Assembly (NCBI GenBank): GCA_001804165.1
Contig: MHFL01000022.1
Span: 1 to 8,110, forward strand
Direction: 5' to 3'
DNA: 8,110 bases
DNA from: Omnitrophica bacterium RIFCSPLOWO2_01_FULL_45_10
GTDB taxonomy: Bacteria; Omnitrophota; Gorgyraeia; 2-01-FULL-45-10
A program made the translations under genes and the position numbers. Under the pieces are notes generated by a model. That model saw only the letters and a program-made list of their open reading frames with translations, searched no databases and had not been told where the DNA came from. Shown piece by piece: positions 1 through 7,001 of the stretch (its first letter is position 1; each line of letters begins with the position of its first letter).

Positions 1-1851
<1,851 letters not shown>

Positions 1852-1871
1852 CTTTTACTACGCTCCTTTCT

Positions 1872-1946
1872 TTTAGCGTATAGCGTTTAGCGGATAGCGT
1901 ATAGTAAAAAAGTTAATTTTTTGTTTTCTATACGCTATTCGCTAAA
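1872..1946. repeat. Inverted pair of GCGTATA-type 7-bp tandem repeats forming a long hairpin
   Basis: On the plus strand, 1876-1903 reads as four 7-bp units: GCGTATA, GCGTTTA, GCGGATA, GCGTATA, with a partial unit before them. An opposite-facing block lies at 1928-1946. The arm TTTAGCGGATAGCGTATAG (1886-1904) matches the reverse complement of 1928-1946 at 18 of 19 positions. The 23-nt loop has an inner A6/T6 stem (1906-1911 with 1917-1922). No U-tract follows the stem on the transcribed strand, so it is not a standard terminator. The right block runs 12 bp into glyQS and supplies its last two codons and stop. Possible roles are transcript processing, attenuation between glyQS and ppdK, or simply a repeat expansion. 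Confidence 0.85.
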
Positions 1947-3266
1947 CTTATTGATTAAATATTCCTTAATCTTCGCTACGGCCACCCTATCCTGCTTCAT
2001 GGTATCCCGGTCGCGGACAGTGACCTTTTTATCGGATAGACTATCAACGTCAACTGTTATACAATACGGCGTCCCTATCTCATCCTGCCGCCTGTACAAC
2101 CTGCCTATGGAGGCCGTGTCATCGTACATCACCCTCCAATGGCTTCGCATATCACCGGTTATTTCTTTAGCAAGTTTAACGATGTCTGGCCTGTTTCTTA
2201 AAAGCGGGAAGACAGCAACTTTTATCGGAGTCAATTTTTTGTTCAAAGATAACACTGCGCGCTTCTCGCCTTTCACTTCTTCTTCTCTGTAAGAATCGGC
2301 TAAAAATGCCAAAACCGATCTGTCTACACCTCCCGAAGGCTCAATCACATAAGGGATATATCTTTCCTTCGTCTCTTCATTAAAATATTGAAGGTCCTTT
2401 CCGCTGAGGCGCATGTGTTGCTTCAAGTCGAAATCAGTCCTATTAGCGATGCCTTCCAGTTCAGACCAGTTCCCGTCATCAGTGGATCTTCCCTTTGTAG
2501 AAAAAGGAAATTTGTATTCAATATCGGTGCATGCCTTGGCATAATGCGCCAGTTCCTTCTTTTCGTGTGGCCTTTTTCTTAGATTCTCTTTTCTTATACC
2601 AAACTTTAGATACCAGCCGAACCGCTCTTCAATCCATTTTTCATACCATTCCTCATCTGTGCCGGGCTTCACAAAATATTCAATCTCCATCTGCTCAAAT
2701 TCGCGGGAGCGGAAAGTGAGATTGCCTGTTGTGACCTCATTGCGGAAGGCCTTGCCGACTTGAGCGATTCCGAAGGGGAGTTTCCGTCGGGACGCGTTTA
2801 CAACATTTAGGAAATTAACAAATATGCCTTGCGCTGTTTCGGGTCTTAAATAGGTAAGACTCGTCTCGTCTTCTATTGGTCCGAGATGAGTTTTGAGCAT
2901 CAAGTTGAACTGCCGCGCCTCGGTTAATTCGCCTCCGCATTCAGGACAGACTTTCCTTGATACATTTTCGGCCTTCAGCCGCTTATTACAATTTCTGCAA
3001 TCAACCAATGTATCTTCGAAACTCGTTACATGGCCGGAGGCCATCCAGACCGCGGAATTCATGAGTATAGCGGCATCCATGCCTTCCATGTCGTCGCGCT
3101 CATAGACATTGGAACGCCACCACGCCTCTTTTACGTTCCTCTTCAATTCCACTCCAAGAGGGCCGTAGTCCCATACGCTGCCGAGCCCGCCATAGATTCC
3201 ACTCGATTGGAATATGAACCCTCTCCTCTTGCAAAGAGAGACTATTTTTTCCATCAAATCCTGCAT
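1935..3266 (-). CDS. glyQS: Glycine--tRNA ligase, single-chain (alpha2) type
   Basis: Class II synthetase that charges tRNA-Gly with glycine using ATP, in the cytoplasm as a homodimer. It is the one-chain type found in Thermus, archaea and eukaryotes, not the alpha2beta2 GlyQ/GlyS type. Numbering from the ATG at 3266 (443 residues): N-terminal YGGLGSVWDYGPLG (25-38); a four-Cys zinc ribbon (C90, C93, C107, C110); RPETAQGIF (141-149); motif 2 with KAFRNE (172-177) and REFEQMEIEYF (188-198); NRTDFDL (275-281); motif 3 GVDRSVLAFL (313-322); anticodon-binding domain from about 348 to the end, with VTVRDRDTM near the C-terminus. The usual SSEIYGG reads SSGIYGG here. A short polar segment (about 256-267) precedes the ELEGIANRTD block. 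An in-frame GTG at 3284 would add six residues; I prefer the ATG because a GGAG lies upstream and homologues begin close to here. The stop codon is made by a 7-bp repeat block. Confidence 0.95.
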   Translation of the reverse strand: MQDLMEKIVSLCKRRGFIFQSSGIYGGLGSVWDYGPLGVELKRNVKEAWWRSNVYERDDMEGMDAAILMNSAVWMASGHVTSFEDTLVDCRNCNKRLKAENVSRKVCPECGGELTEARQFNLMLKTHLGPIEDETSLTYLRPETAQGIFVNFLNVVNASRRKLPFGIAQVGKAFRNEVTTGNLTFRSREFEQMEIEYFVKPGTDEEWYEKWIEERFGWYLKFGIRKENLRKRPHEKKELAHYAKACTDIEYKFPFSTKGRSTDDGNWSELEGIANRTDFDLKQHMRLSGKDLQYFNEETKERYIPYVIEPSGGVDRSVLAFLADSYREEEVKGEKRAVLSLNKKLTPIKVAVFPLLRNRPDIVKLAKEITGDMRSHWRVMYDDTASIGRLYRRQDEIGTPYCITVDVDSLSDKKVTVRDRDTMKQDRVAVAKIKEYLINKFSE

Positions 3267-3278
3267 GATATATTGTGA

Positions 3279-3282
3279 CTCC
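3279..3282 (-). promoter_or_regulatory. Probable ribosome-binding site of glyQS
   Basis: GGAG on the minus strand, 12 nt before the ATG at 3266. The spacing is long, but ppdK shows a similar gap of 11 nt. The alternative GTG at 3284 has only AGGA about 13 nt upstream and would itself overlap this site. This tips the start choice to the ATG, without settling it. Confidence 0.4.
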
Positions 3283-3420
3283 ACTTAATTTTCAATATCC
3301 TAACATACGCCTCACCCTAAATCAAGGATTTTCCAAAATCTTCTAAGACCTAACAAATTCAATTGTGCTTACATAACTTAGGGTTAGGTTTCTATCTTTA
3401 TATACGAATGTTGTCTAAAT

Positions 3421-3448
3421 CGTAGGGCAGGCTTAAGCCTGCCCTACG
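3421..3448. repeat. Perfect 28-bp palindrome (CTTAAG core), member 1
   Basis: Each arm is 14 nt, CGTAGGGCAGGCTT and its exact reverse complement, with no spacer; the centre is CTTAAG. It would fold as a very stable hairpin or cruciform in either strand. It shares its plan with the palindrome at 3503-3542: GTAG, one variable base, GCA, two variable bases, CTTAAG. REP/BIME-like intergenic palindromes have this general form; no transposase is in the window to tie it to. Confidence 0.9.
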
Positions 3449-3475
3449 CCTATCCTATTGGGGGTTGGTAAAGAA

Positions 3476-3567
3476 TGCAGAAACTGACTGAGGCCTAACA
3501 ACTATCTGTGTAGCGCACACTTAAGTGTGCGCTACACAGATATAATAAGACCGAAGGAATTTCTGCA
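3476..3567. repeat. Larger imperfect inverted repeat enclosing palindrome member 2
   Basis: TGCAGAAA at 3476-3483 is matched by TTTCTGCA at 3560-3567. The two are placed almost symmetrically around the centre of the 40-bp palindrome (midpoints 3521.5 and 3522.5). Between them and the core the arms pair only in part. The whole could be a mobile-element-like unit of about 92 bp with short terminal inverted repeats, or a structured RNA. No target-site duplication is clear. Confidence 0.5.
3503..3542. repeat. Perfect 40-bp palindrome (CTTAAG core), member 2
   Basis: Each arm is 20 nt, TATCTGTGTAGCGCACACTT and its exact reverse complement, with no spacer. The inner 14 nt of the arm (TGTAGCGCACACTT) match the arm of the 28-bp palindrome at 10 of 14 positions, and all four differences are mirrored on the other arm. 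No U-run follows on the transcribed strand, so it does not look like an ordinary terminator of recO. Confidence 0.9.
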
Positions 3568-3593
3568 AATTCGCGAGACGTAAACCGTAGCGC

Positions 3594-3693
3594 ACGGCGA
3601 AAAAATTCTAAGCAGCGAGCAAAATCACGAAATGCGGCTTGGTCCAAATTTCAACCTGAGGATGCACAAAATATTTTACGCCGAAAAATTTTC
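3594..3693. repeat. Pair of short near-identical direct repeats flanking the recO 3' region
   Basis: ACGGCGAAAAAATTC (3594-3608) and ACGCCGAAAAATTTTC (3678-3693) are near-copies about 84 bp apart in the same orientation. The second copy runs into the recO stop codon. It may mark a duplication or the edges of an inserted segment; on the transcribed strand each gives a T-run. Weak evidence only. Confidence 0.35.
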
Positions 3694-4444
3694 ACTCTTC
3701 GATCTCCTTTATAAACTCTAATGTTTTGAGATGGCGTTCGATGTGATAATCGAGGAATTTTCGCAGGATATATTCGAGCTCTTTCCCCACGGCCGCGGAA
3801 ACCTTAACCCGCGCTACCTTTTCGAAGGACGATGAGCGAATATGCTCGATAAATCTCACGGTCCCGGGCATGATAGAGAGCGCTTCTTTATCGGATGCTA
3901 TACAAGCCTCGCATAAAAGCCCTCCGGCGCGAAGACTGAACGAGCCTTTGGCTTGAATCGCGTTAGCGCAGTTCGCGCAATGACCCAATTCGGGCATGAG
4001 GCCCAATTGATGCAATAGTTTTATCTCGAAAATCCTCGTTACCCTTTTTGGGCTCGACTCACCGGACAAAAGTTTAAGGCTATTCAGCAAAAGTTCGAAG
4101 ACCTCCACGTTCTTATCCGCAAGATTGGTTACGGAATCCAAAAGTTCTATCATATATGTGGCATAGGCGAGCCTCTCTAAGGATTCTCGGATGGGAAAAA
4201 AAAATTCCAAGAGGTCGCACTGCGAGACCGTATAATATTCACTGCGTTTTCTTTCGTAGCAAACCATCTCGTCATGGGCGAATATTTCCAGACAACTCCC
4301 GCCGTACTGGGCGTGTGGCCCCCTTACGCCGCGGACTATCCCCTTAATTTTTCCGAAGTCTTTAGTGTAGAAGGTGAGGATGAGACTGGTTTCTCTCAAA
4401 TTCTGCCGCCGAAGGAGTATGGCTTGGGATTTCTGTATGGGCAT
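3692..4444 (-). CDS. recO: DNA repair protein RecO
   Basis: Acts in RecFOR recombinational repair: binds SSB-coated single-stranded DNA and, with RecR, helps load RecA. The 250-residue length is normal for the family. Seen: an N-terminal OB-fold region (about 1-80) that opens with the usual QAILLRRQNLRETSLILTFYTKDFG pattern (residues 7-31) and a KGIVRGVRG stretch (34-42); a helical C-terminal domain; and a four-Cys zinc-binding site, C156-x2-C159 and C178-x2-C181, as in many bacterial RecO proteins. The ATG at 4442-4444 is the natural start, but there is no good Shine-Dalgarno before it; the leader is filled with 7-bp repeats. It lies 48 bp after dgkA-PAP2, in a position common in bacteria. 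The TGA stop is followed by the gene-free stretch, so the first part of the operon may end here. Confidence 0.93.
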   Translation of the reverse strand: MPIQKSQAILLRRQNLRETSLILTFYTKDFGKIKGIVRGVRGPHAQYGGSCLEIFAHDEMVCYERKRSEYYTVSQCDLLEFFFPIRESLERLAYATYMIELLDSVTNLADKNVEVFELLLNSLKLLSGESSPKRVTRIFEIKLLHQLGLMPELGHCANCANAIQAKGSFSLRAGGLLCEACIASDKEALSIMPGTVRFIEHIRSSSFEKVARVKVSAAVGKELEYILRKFLDYHIERHLKTLEFIKEIEE

Positions 4445-4450
4445 TATTAA

Positions 4451-4485
4451 CCGTATGGCGTATCGCGTATTGCGTATAACGTAAA
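4451..4485. repeat. GCGTATA-type 7-bp tandem repeat, five units
   Basis: The plus strand reads as five 7-bp units: CCGTATG, GCGTATC, GCGTATT, GCGTATA, ACGTAAA. The core three units are near-identical and the outer two are degenerate. The array almost fills the 48-bp gap between the dgkA-PAP2 stop and the recO start, where a ribosome-binding site would be expected. The unit is the same as in the array at 1872-1946. Confidence 0.8.
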
Positions 4486-4492
4486 ATTATTC

Positions 4493-5191
4493 TTACCGTA
4501 ACAACTGAAAAACGAGGGCAGTCAGCAAGACGCCGAGGATGCCGCCGGCTAAAACCTCCCAGAAAGTGTGGACCGCGTCTTTGAGCCTGTGTCGCGCGAG
4601 CAAAAATGCCATAAGAAATGCCAACGCGACCACAACGGGATTAGCGGTCAGAAAGACGATGATCGTCCAGATAGAAAATGCGACCGCCGCATGACCCGAG
4701 GGCATACCCCCTCTAAGAGGCGTTCCTTTATGAAATAGAACTTTACCTATTACGCTCGCGCCAAAGACTATTATCAGCGATATAAAAGTAATGTGCCACG
4801 GGGATTGCTTAACACTGGACATCGCGGTCTCTATGTCGAAAGGCAGTCTCTTGGAAAATAATAGATAGCCGACTATTACAGCGTTTATCGCCGTCAGGAG
4901 AACTACGCCGGCGGCTATATCTTTTATTACGCGCGCGAGCGGATGGATATCGCTCTTTACGATATCTATGGTATATTCTACGACCGTATTTATCATCTCC
5001 GCGACTAAAACAAGCGTTATCGTAATGCAAAGAACCAGTAATTCAAGATAATCAAAATTAAGGTAAACGCCAAGGATTATGAAGAATAGGCAGGACAGAA
5101 AATGGATGCGCATATTCCGCTCATTTCTCAAGACGTAGATGAAGCCCTCTAACGCCGCGTTAAAACTTTCGATAAATTTCTGCTCTTGCAT
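4493..5191 (-). CDS. dgkA: DgkA-type lipid kinase fused to PAP2 phosphatase (membrane)
   Basis: A 232-residue membrane protein with two domains. The N-terminal half (about 5-113) is a prokaryotic diacylglycerol/undecaprenol kinase: ERNMRIHF (24-31), EMINTVVEYTID (65-76; E65, E72 and D76 match the catalytic E69, E76 and D80 of E. coli DgkA) and HPLARVIKDIAAG (83-95). The C-terminal half (about 133-232) is a PAP2 phosphatase: GGMPSGHA (161-168, His167) and R202-x5-H208 followed by E212, where many PAP2 proteins have Asp. The first PAP2 motif is degenerate (KGTPLRGG). Several hydrophobic helices span both halves. Likely substrates are diacylglycerol, undecaprenol or their phosphates; which one cannot be told from sequence. 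The ATG at 5191 has GGAG 5 nt upstream, inside ybeY; the 43-nt overlap is needed because the kinase domain begins right away. Such fusions occur in other bacteria. Confidence 0.88.
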   Translation of the reverse strand: MQEQKFIESFNAALEGFIYVLRNERNMRIHFLSCLFFIILGVYLNFDYLELLVLCITITLVLVAEMINTVVEYTIDIVKSDIHPLARVIKDIAAGVVLLTAINAVIVGYLLFSKRLPFDIETAMSSVKQSPWHITFISLIIVFGASVIGKVLFHKGTPLRGGMPSGHAAVAFSIWTIIVFLTANPVVVALAFLMAFLLARHRLKDAVHTFWEVLAGGILGVLLTALVFQLLR

Positions 5192-5640
5192 AAATGCTCC
5201 AGGATTTGAGACTCTCTTTTGGACATGAACCGCTTCCTAAGATTGGTTTCGTCGTCGTAACCGGCCAGGTGAAGGATGCCGTGAATCGTGTAAAGAGTAA
5301 TCTCATCTTCAAGACGCGTCCCGAAAACTCGAGCGTTATGACGCGCCCTATCCAAAGATATGAATATCTCGCCCAAAAGACGCTCTTCTCCAAATTCTAG
5401 TCTCGGCAGGAGAAAGCTAAGGACGTCGGTAGCGCTATCGTTGCCTCTATATCTCTTATTTAGCGTCTTGATTGCGGCGTCGTCCAAAAAGATAACCTCC
5501 AGTTCCGCGCCTCGAAGGTTTTTAAGGACCTTCAAAATATCTAAAACGATCTTCTTTAAGAATAATACGCTAAGATTATATTTCTTATTTAGATTTATTA
5601 CCTTGACCCTTGACCCTTGACCCTTGACCCTTCGCCTCAC
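5149..5640 (-). CDS. ybeY: Endoribonuclease YbeY (rRNA maturation factor)
   Basis: Zinc-dependent RNase that takes part in 16S rRNA 3'-end maturation and ribosome quality control. Seen in the 163 residues: the first beta-strand VINLNKKYN (14-22), the conserved RYRGNDSATDVLSFLLP (63-79), LGEIFIS (89-95) and the metal site TIHGILHLAGYDDE (118-131). In the usual H-x3-H-x5-H signature the ligands would be H120, H124 and a third His; here the third is Asp130. The only credible start is the GTG at 5638-5640, overlapping the phoH stop as GTGA, with AGAAGG 4 nt upstream. Residues 2-13 are therefore translated from a 7-bp repeat array, giving a basic tail (RRRVKGQGSRVK) not typical of the family. The last 14 residues lie in the overlap with dgkA-PAP2. 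Pairing with phoH is strongly conserved in bacteria. Confidence 0.93.
   Translation of the reverse strand: MRRRVKGQGSRVKVINLNKKYNLSVLFLKKIVLDILKVLKNLRGAELEVIFLDDAAIKTLNKRYRGNDSATDVLSFLLPRLEFGEERLLGEIFISLDRARHNARVFGTRLEDEITLYTIHGILHLAGYDDETNLRKRFMSKRESQILEHLCKSRNLSKVLTRR
5601..5632 (-). repeat. GGGTCAA 7-bp tandem repeat, four copies plus 4 nt, inside the start of ybeY
   Basis: A perfect 7-bp period over 32 nt (plus strand CCTTGAC units), directly after the ybeY start codon. On the coding strand three units (21 nt) read G-S-R-V-K-G-Q in sequence, so the array has no stop in any frame of this strand. A gain or loss of one unit would shift the rest of ybeY out of frame; only changes of three units keep it. 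Confidence 0.92.
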
Positions 5641-6581
5641 TTTACCTTCTCATACGCCTTTATAATCTCTTGAACGAGATCATGTCTCACAACATCTTCT
5701 CCCTTCAAATAGACGAACCTTATGCCTTCTATATCTTTCAGGATCTGGCGAACCTGATTTAGGCCTGAGATTTTGTGGCTGGGGAGGTCGCTCTGAGTTA
5801 TGTCGCCGGTTATTACGGTCTTTGAATCAAATCCGAGCCGCGTCAGGAACATCTTCATCTGCTCAGGCGTGGAATTCTGCGCCTCATCCATTATTATGAA
5901 CGCGTCGTTGAGAGTTCTTCCACGCATGTATGCAAGCGGCACAACTTCTATCACGCCCCGCTCGACATTATCCTTTATCGCATTGACCTCCATCATGTCA
6001 TACAGGGCATCGTAAAGAGGCCGCAAGTAAGGAGAGACCTTTTGGTATAAATCTCCGGGGAGATACCCTAAACTTTCACCTGCCTCAACAGCCGGCCGAG
6101 TTAACATTATCCTGCTCACCAACTGTTTCTTTAACGCGTTGACGGCCATGGCCATAGCAAGATAGGTTTTCCCGGTGCCCGCGGGGCCAATGCAAAATAC
6201 GATGTCGTTCTGCCTTATGGCGTCGACATACTCTTTCTGCCCTTTGGACTTTGGCGTAATGTACTGTCTCTTTGAGGAAACATCGATCCTATCCAGATAT
6301 ATGCTGTGGATATCCTGCGTTTCGCCCTCCTTAAAGGCGTTCACCGCATACAGGACCTCGTGTTTTTTTAAAAATCCTCCCTTCCTTATGGTCAGAATCA
6401 ATTCATCCAGGAGTCTCGCGGTTCTCTCTACCCTATCCTCGTCTCCTTGTATTTTCAATGACTCTCCGCGAGTAACTATGGTTACTCCGAAACCCTCCTC
6501 TATTACTTTTAGATTTTCATCGTGCGTGCCGAAGAGCGTTTTTGCCTCCTCGATATTCTTTATCTTCAGGGTCTTTTCCAT
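5637..6581 (-). CDS. phoH: PhoH family ATPase (YbeZ/PhoL type)
   Basis: A cytoplasmic P-loop ATPase, 314 residues, of the PhoH-like group encoded next to ybeY (YbeZ or PhoL in E. coli) and linked to RNA metabolism and ribosome function. Seen: an N-terminal KH-like region (about 1-65) opening with KTLKIKNIEEAKTLFG; Walker A GPAGTGKT (132-139); TRPAVEAGESLGYLPGDL (161-178); Walker B FIIMDEAQN (228-236); ITGD (257-260); and VVRH (297-300), the likely arginine-finger region. Length and motifs are normal for the family. The ATG at 6579-6581 has only a weak upstream GGA. It begins 25 nt after the lipoprotein gene and overlaps ybeY by 3 nt at its end, so all three are likely on one transcript. Older annotation ties the name to phosphate starvation; nothing here shows such control. 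Confidence 0.95.
   Translation of the reverse strand: MEKTLKIKNIEEAKTLFGTHDENLKVIEEGFGVTIVTRGESLKIQGDEDRVERTARLLDELILTIRKGGFLKKHEVLYAVNAFKEGETQDIHSIYLDRIDVSSKRQYITPKSKGQKEYVDAIRQNDIVFCIGPAGTGKTYLAMAMAVNALKKQLVSRIMLTRPAVEAGESLGYLPGDLYQKVSPYLRPLYDALYDMMEVNAIKDNVERGVIEVVPLAYMRGRTLNDAFIIMDEAQNSTPEQMKMFLTRLGFDSKTVITGDITQSDLPSHKISGLNQVRQILKDIEGIRFVYLKGEDVVRHDLVQEIIKAYEKVK
5645..5650 (-). promoter_or_regulatory. Ribosome-binding site supporting the GTG start of ybeY
   Basis: AGAAGG within the last codons of phoH, 4 nt before the GTG at 5640. The spacing is short but, with the GTGA stop/start overlap, it favours coupled translation of phoH and ybeY. No ATG, GTG or TTG occurs between the repeat array and residue 36, so this start is hard to avoid. 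Confidence 0.5.
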
Positions 6582-6606
6582 ATGAAAGTCCGCGAATCGC
6601 GAAACC

Positions 6607-6954
6607 CTACTTTATCTCCTCTTCCCTCACAGTAACTTTTTGCCGCACGGATGTCGGAGTCTCTTCTCTTTCTGTAACGACTTCCCGCTTTGTTTCAATA
6701 ACTCTCGTTTCCTCGCCGCTATCTTTGTCGCCGCCGGATGGAAGGTCTATATCGAGCGCTATAAACGGCCGCTTCAGATCTCCTCTATCTTCAGGCGGTG
6801 GCGGCGTCCCCATTAGATAACCCCTATTGCCGTTTTCTAACTCCTGATCCACCCTGTCCATCTTCATCACATATGGCTTCGATACTTTCGTGCCTGCACA
6901 GCCCGTCAGCCCGAGCATGATGCAGCAAATCAAAATCACGCGTAACAGTCTCAT
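6607..6954 (-). CDS. Small predicted lipoprotein of unknown function
   Basis: 115 residues. The N-terminus is a lipoprotein signal: basic MRLLR, a hydrophobic run, then lipobox LTGC with Cys19 as the lipidated residue. The mature part has KPYVMKMDRVDQELENGNRG (26-45), then YLMGTPPPPEDRG, a short IALDIDLP strand, and from about 80 a highly charged tail rich in Glu, Arg, Lys and Val (for example KREVVTEREE at 89-98), likely extended or helical. No enzyme motif. I have the impression that RVDQ...GNRGYLMG proteins occur in related uncultivated bacteria, but cannot confirm it here. The ATG at 6952-6954 has a strong AAGGAGG 4 nt upstream. It starts 47 nt after the upstream gene's stop and ends 25 nt before phoH. 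It probably sits on the inner or outer membrane facing the periplasm. Confidence 0.78.
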   Translation of the reverse strand: MRLLRVILICCIMLGLTGCAGTKVSKPYVMKMDRVDQELENGNRGYLMGTPPPPEDRGDLKRPFIALDIDLPSGGDKDSGEETRVIETKREVVTEREETPTSVRQKVTVREEEIK

Positions 6955-7001
6955 ATAACCTCCTTGTTCGCTATTGTGATATTTTCCATAGAATGCTTCG
7001 C

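Larger units (their letters stand above)
3267..3691. other. Gene-free stretch between recO and glyQS
   Basis: About 425 bp without a credible gene on either strand, in a window where the other gaps are under 90 bp. It must hold the 3' end of the recO transcript and any promoter or leader of glyQS. It contains two perfect palindromes (3421-3448, 3503-3542), an outer inverted repeat around the second, and a pair of short direct repeats next to the recO stop. I searched the minus strand for a T-box leader (AGGGTGG-type motif) and for a clear -35/-10 pair and found neither. The 3285-3420 part is AT-rich, with CCTAACA at 3299, 3349 and 3494 and a weak ACCTAAC/GTTAGGT inverted pair, but no recognisable element. 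Confidence 0.7.

Noticed and set aside
3299..3393. CCTAACA / TTAGGG telomere-like words
   Set aside because: Only a few scattered copies, not tandem, with a weak 7-bp inverted pair; no sign of a chromosome end.
3267..3420. Possible T-box leader before glyQS
   Set aside because: No AGGGTGG-type T-box motif and no specifier or antiterminator layout on the minus strand; T-boxes are largely limited to Firmicutes and some relatives.
3395..3420. TAGACA and TATAAA-like boxes on the minus strand as a glyQS promoter
   Set aside because: The two boxes are too close together, and with a 17-nt spacer no matching partner exists; AT-rich chance matches are expected here.
3421..3542. Palindromes as CRISPR repeats or rho-independent terminators
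   Set aside because: Only two non-identical copies with no spacer pattern, and no U-run after either stem on the transcribed strand.
3267..3691. Small gene, tRNA or known RNA in the gene-free stretch
   Set aside because: No frame with a start and ribosome-binding site of useful length, no tRNA T-arm or cloverleaf; the GGTTGAAATTTGG on the minus strand lacks a matching stem.
4809..5030. Extra minus-strand frame inside dgkA-PAP2
   Set aside because: It overlaps conserved kinase motifs in another frame and reads as a low-complexity basic and aromatic string without domain features.
6591..6601. CGCG-AAT-CGCG mini hairpin before phoH
   Set aside because: Only a 4-bp stem with a 3-nt loop; too small to claim a regulatory role.
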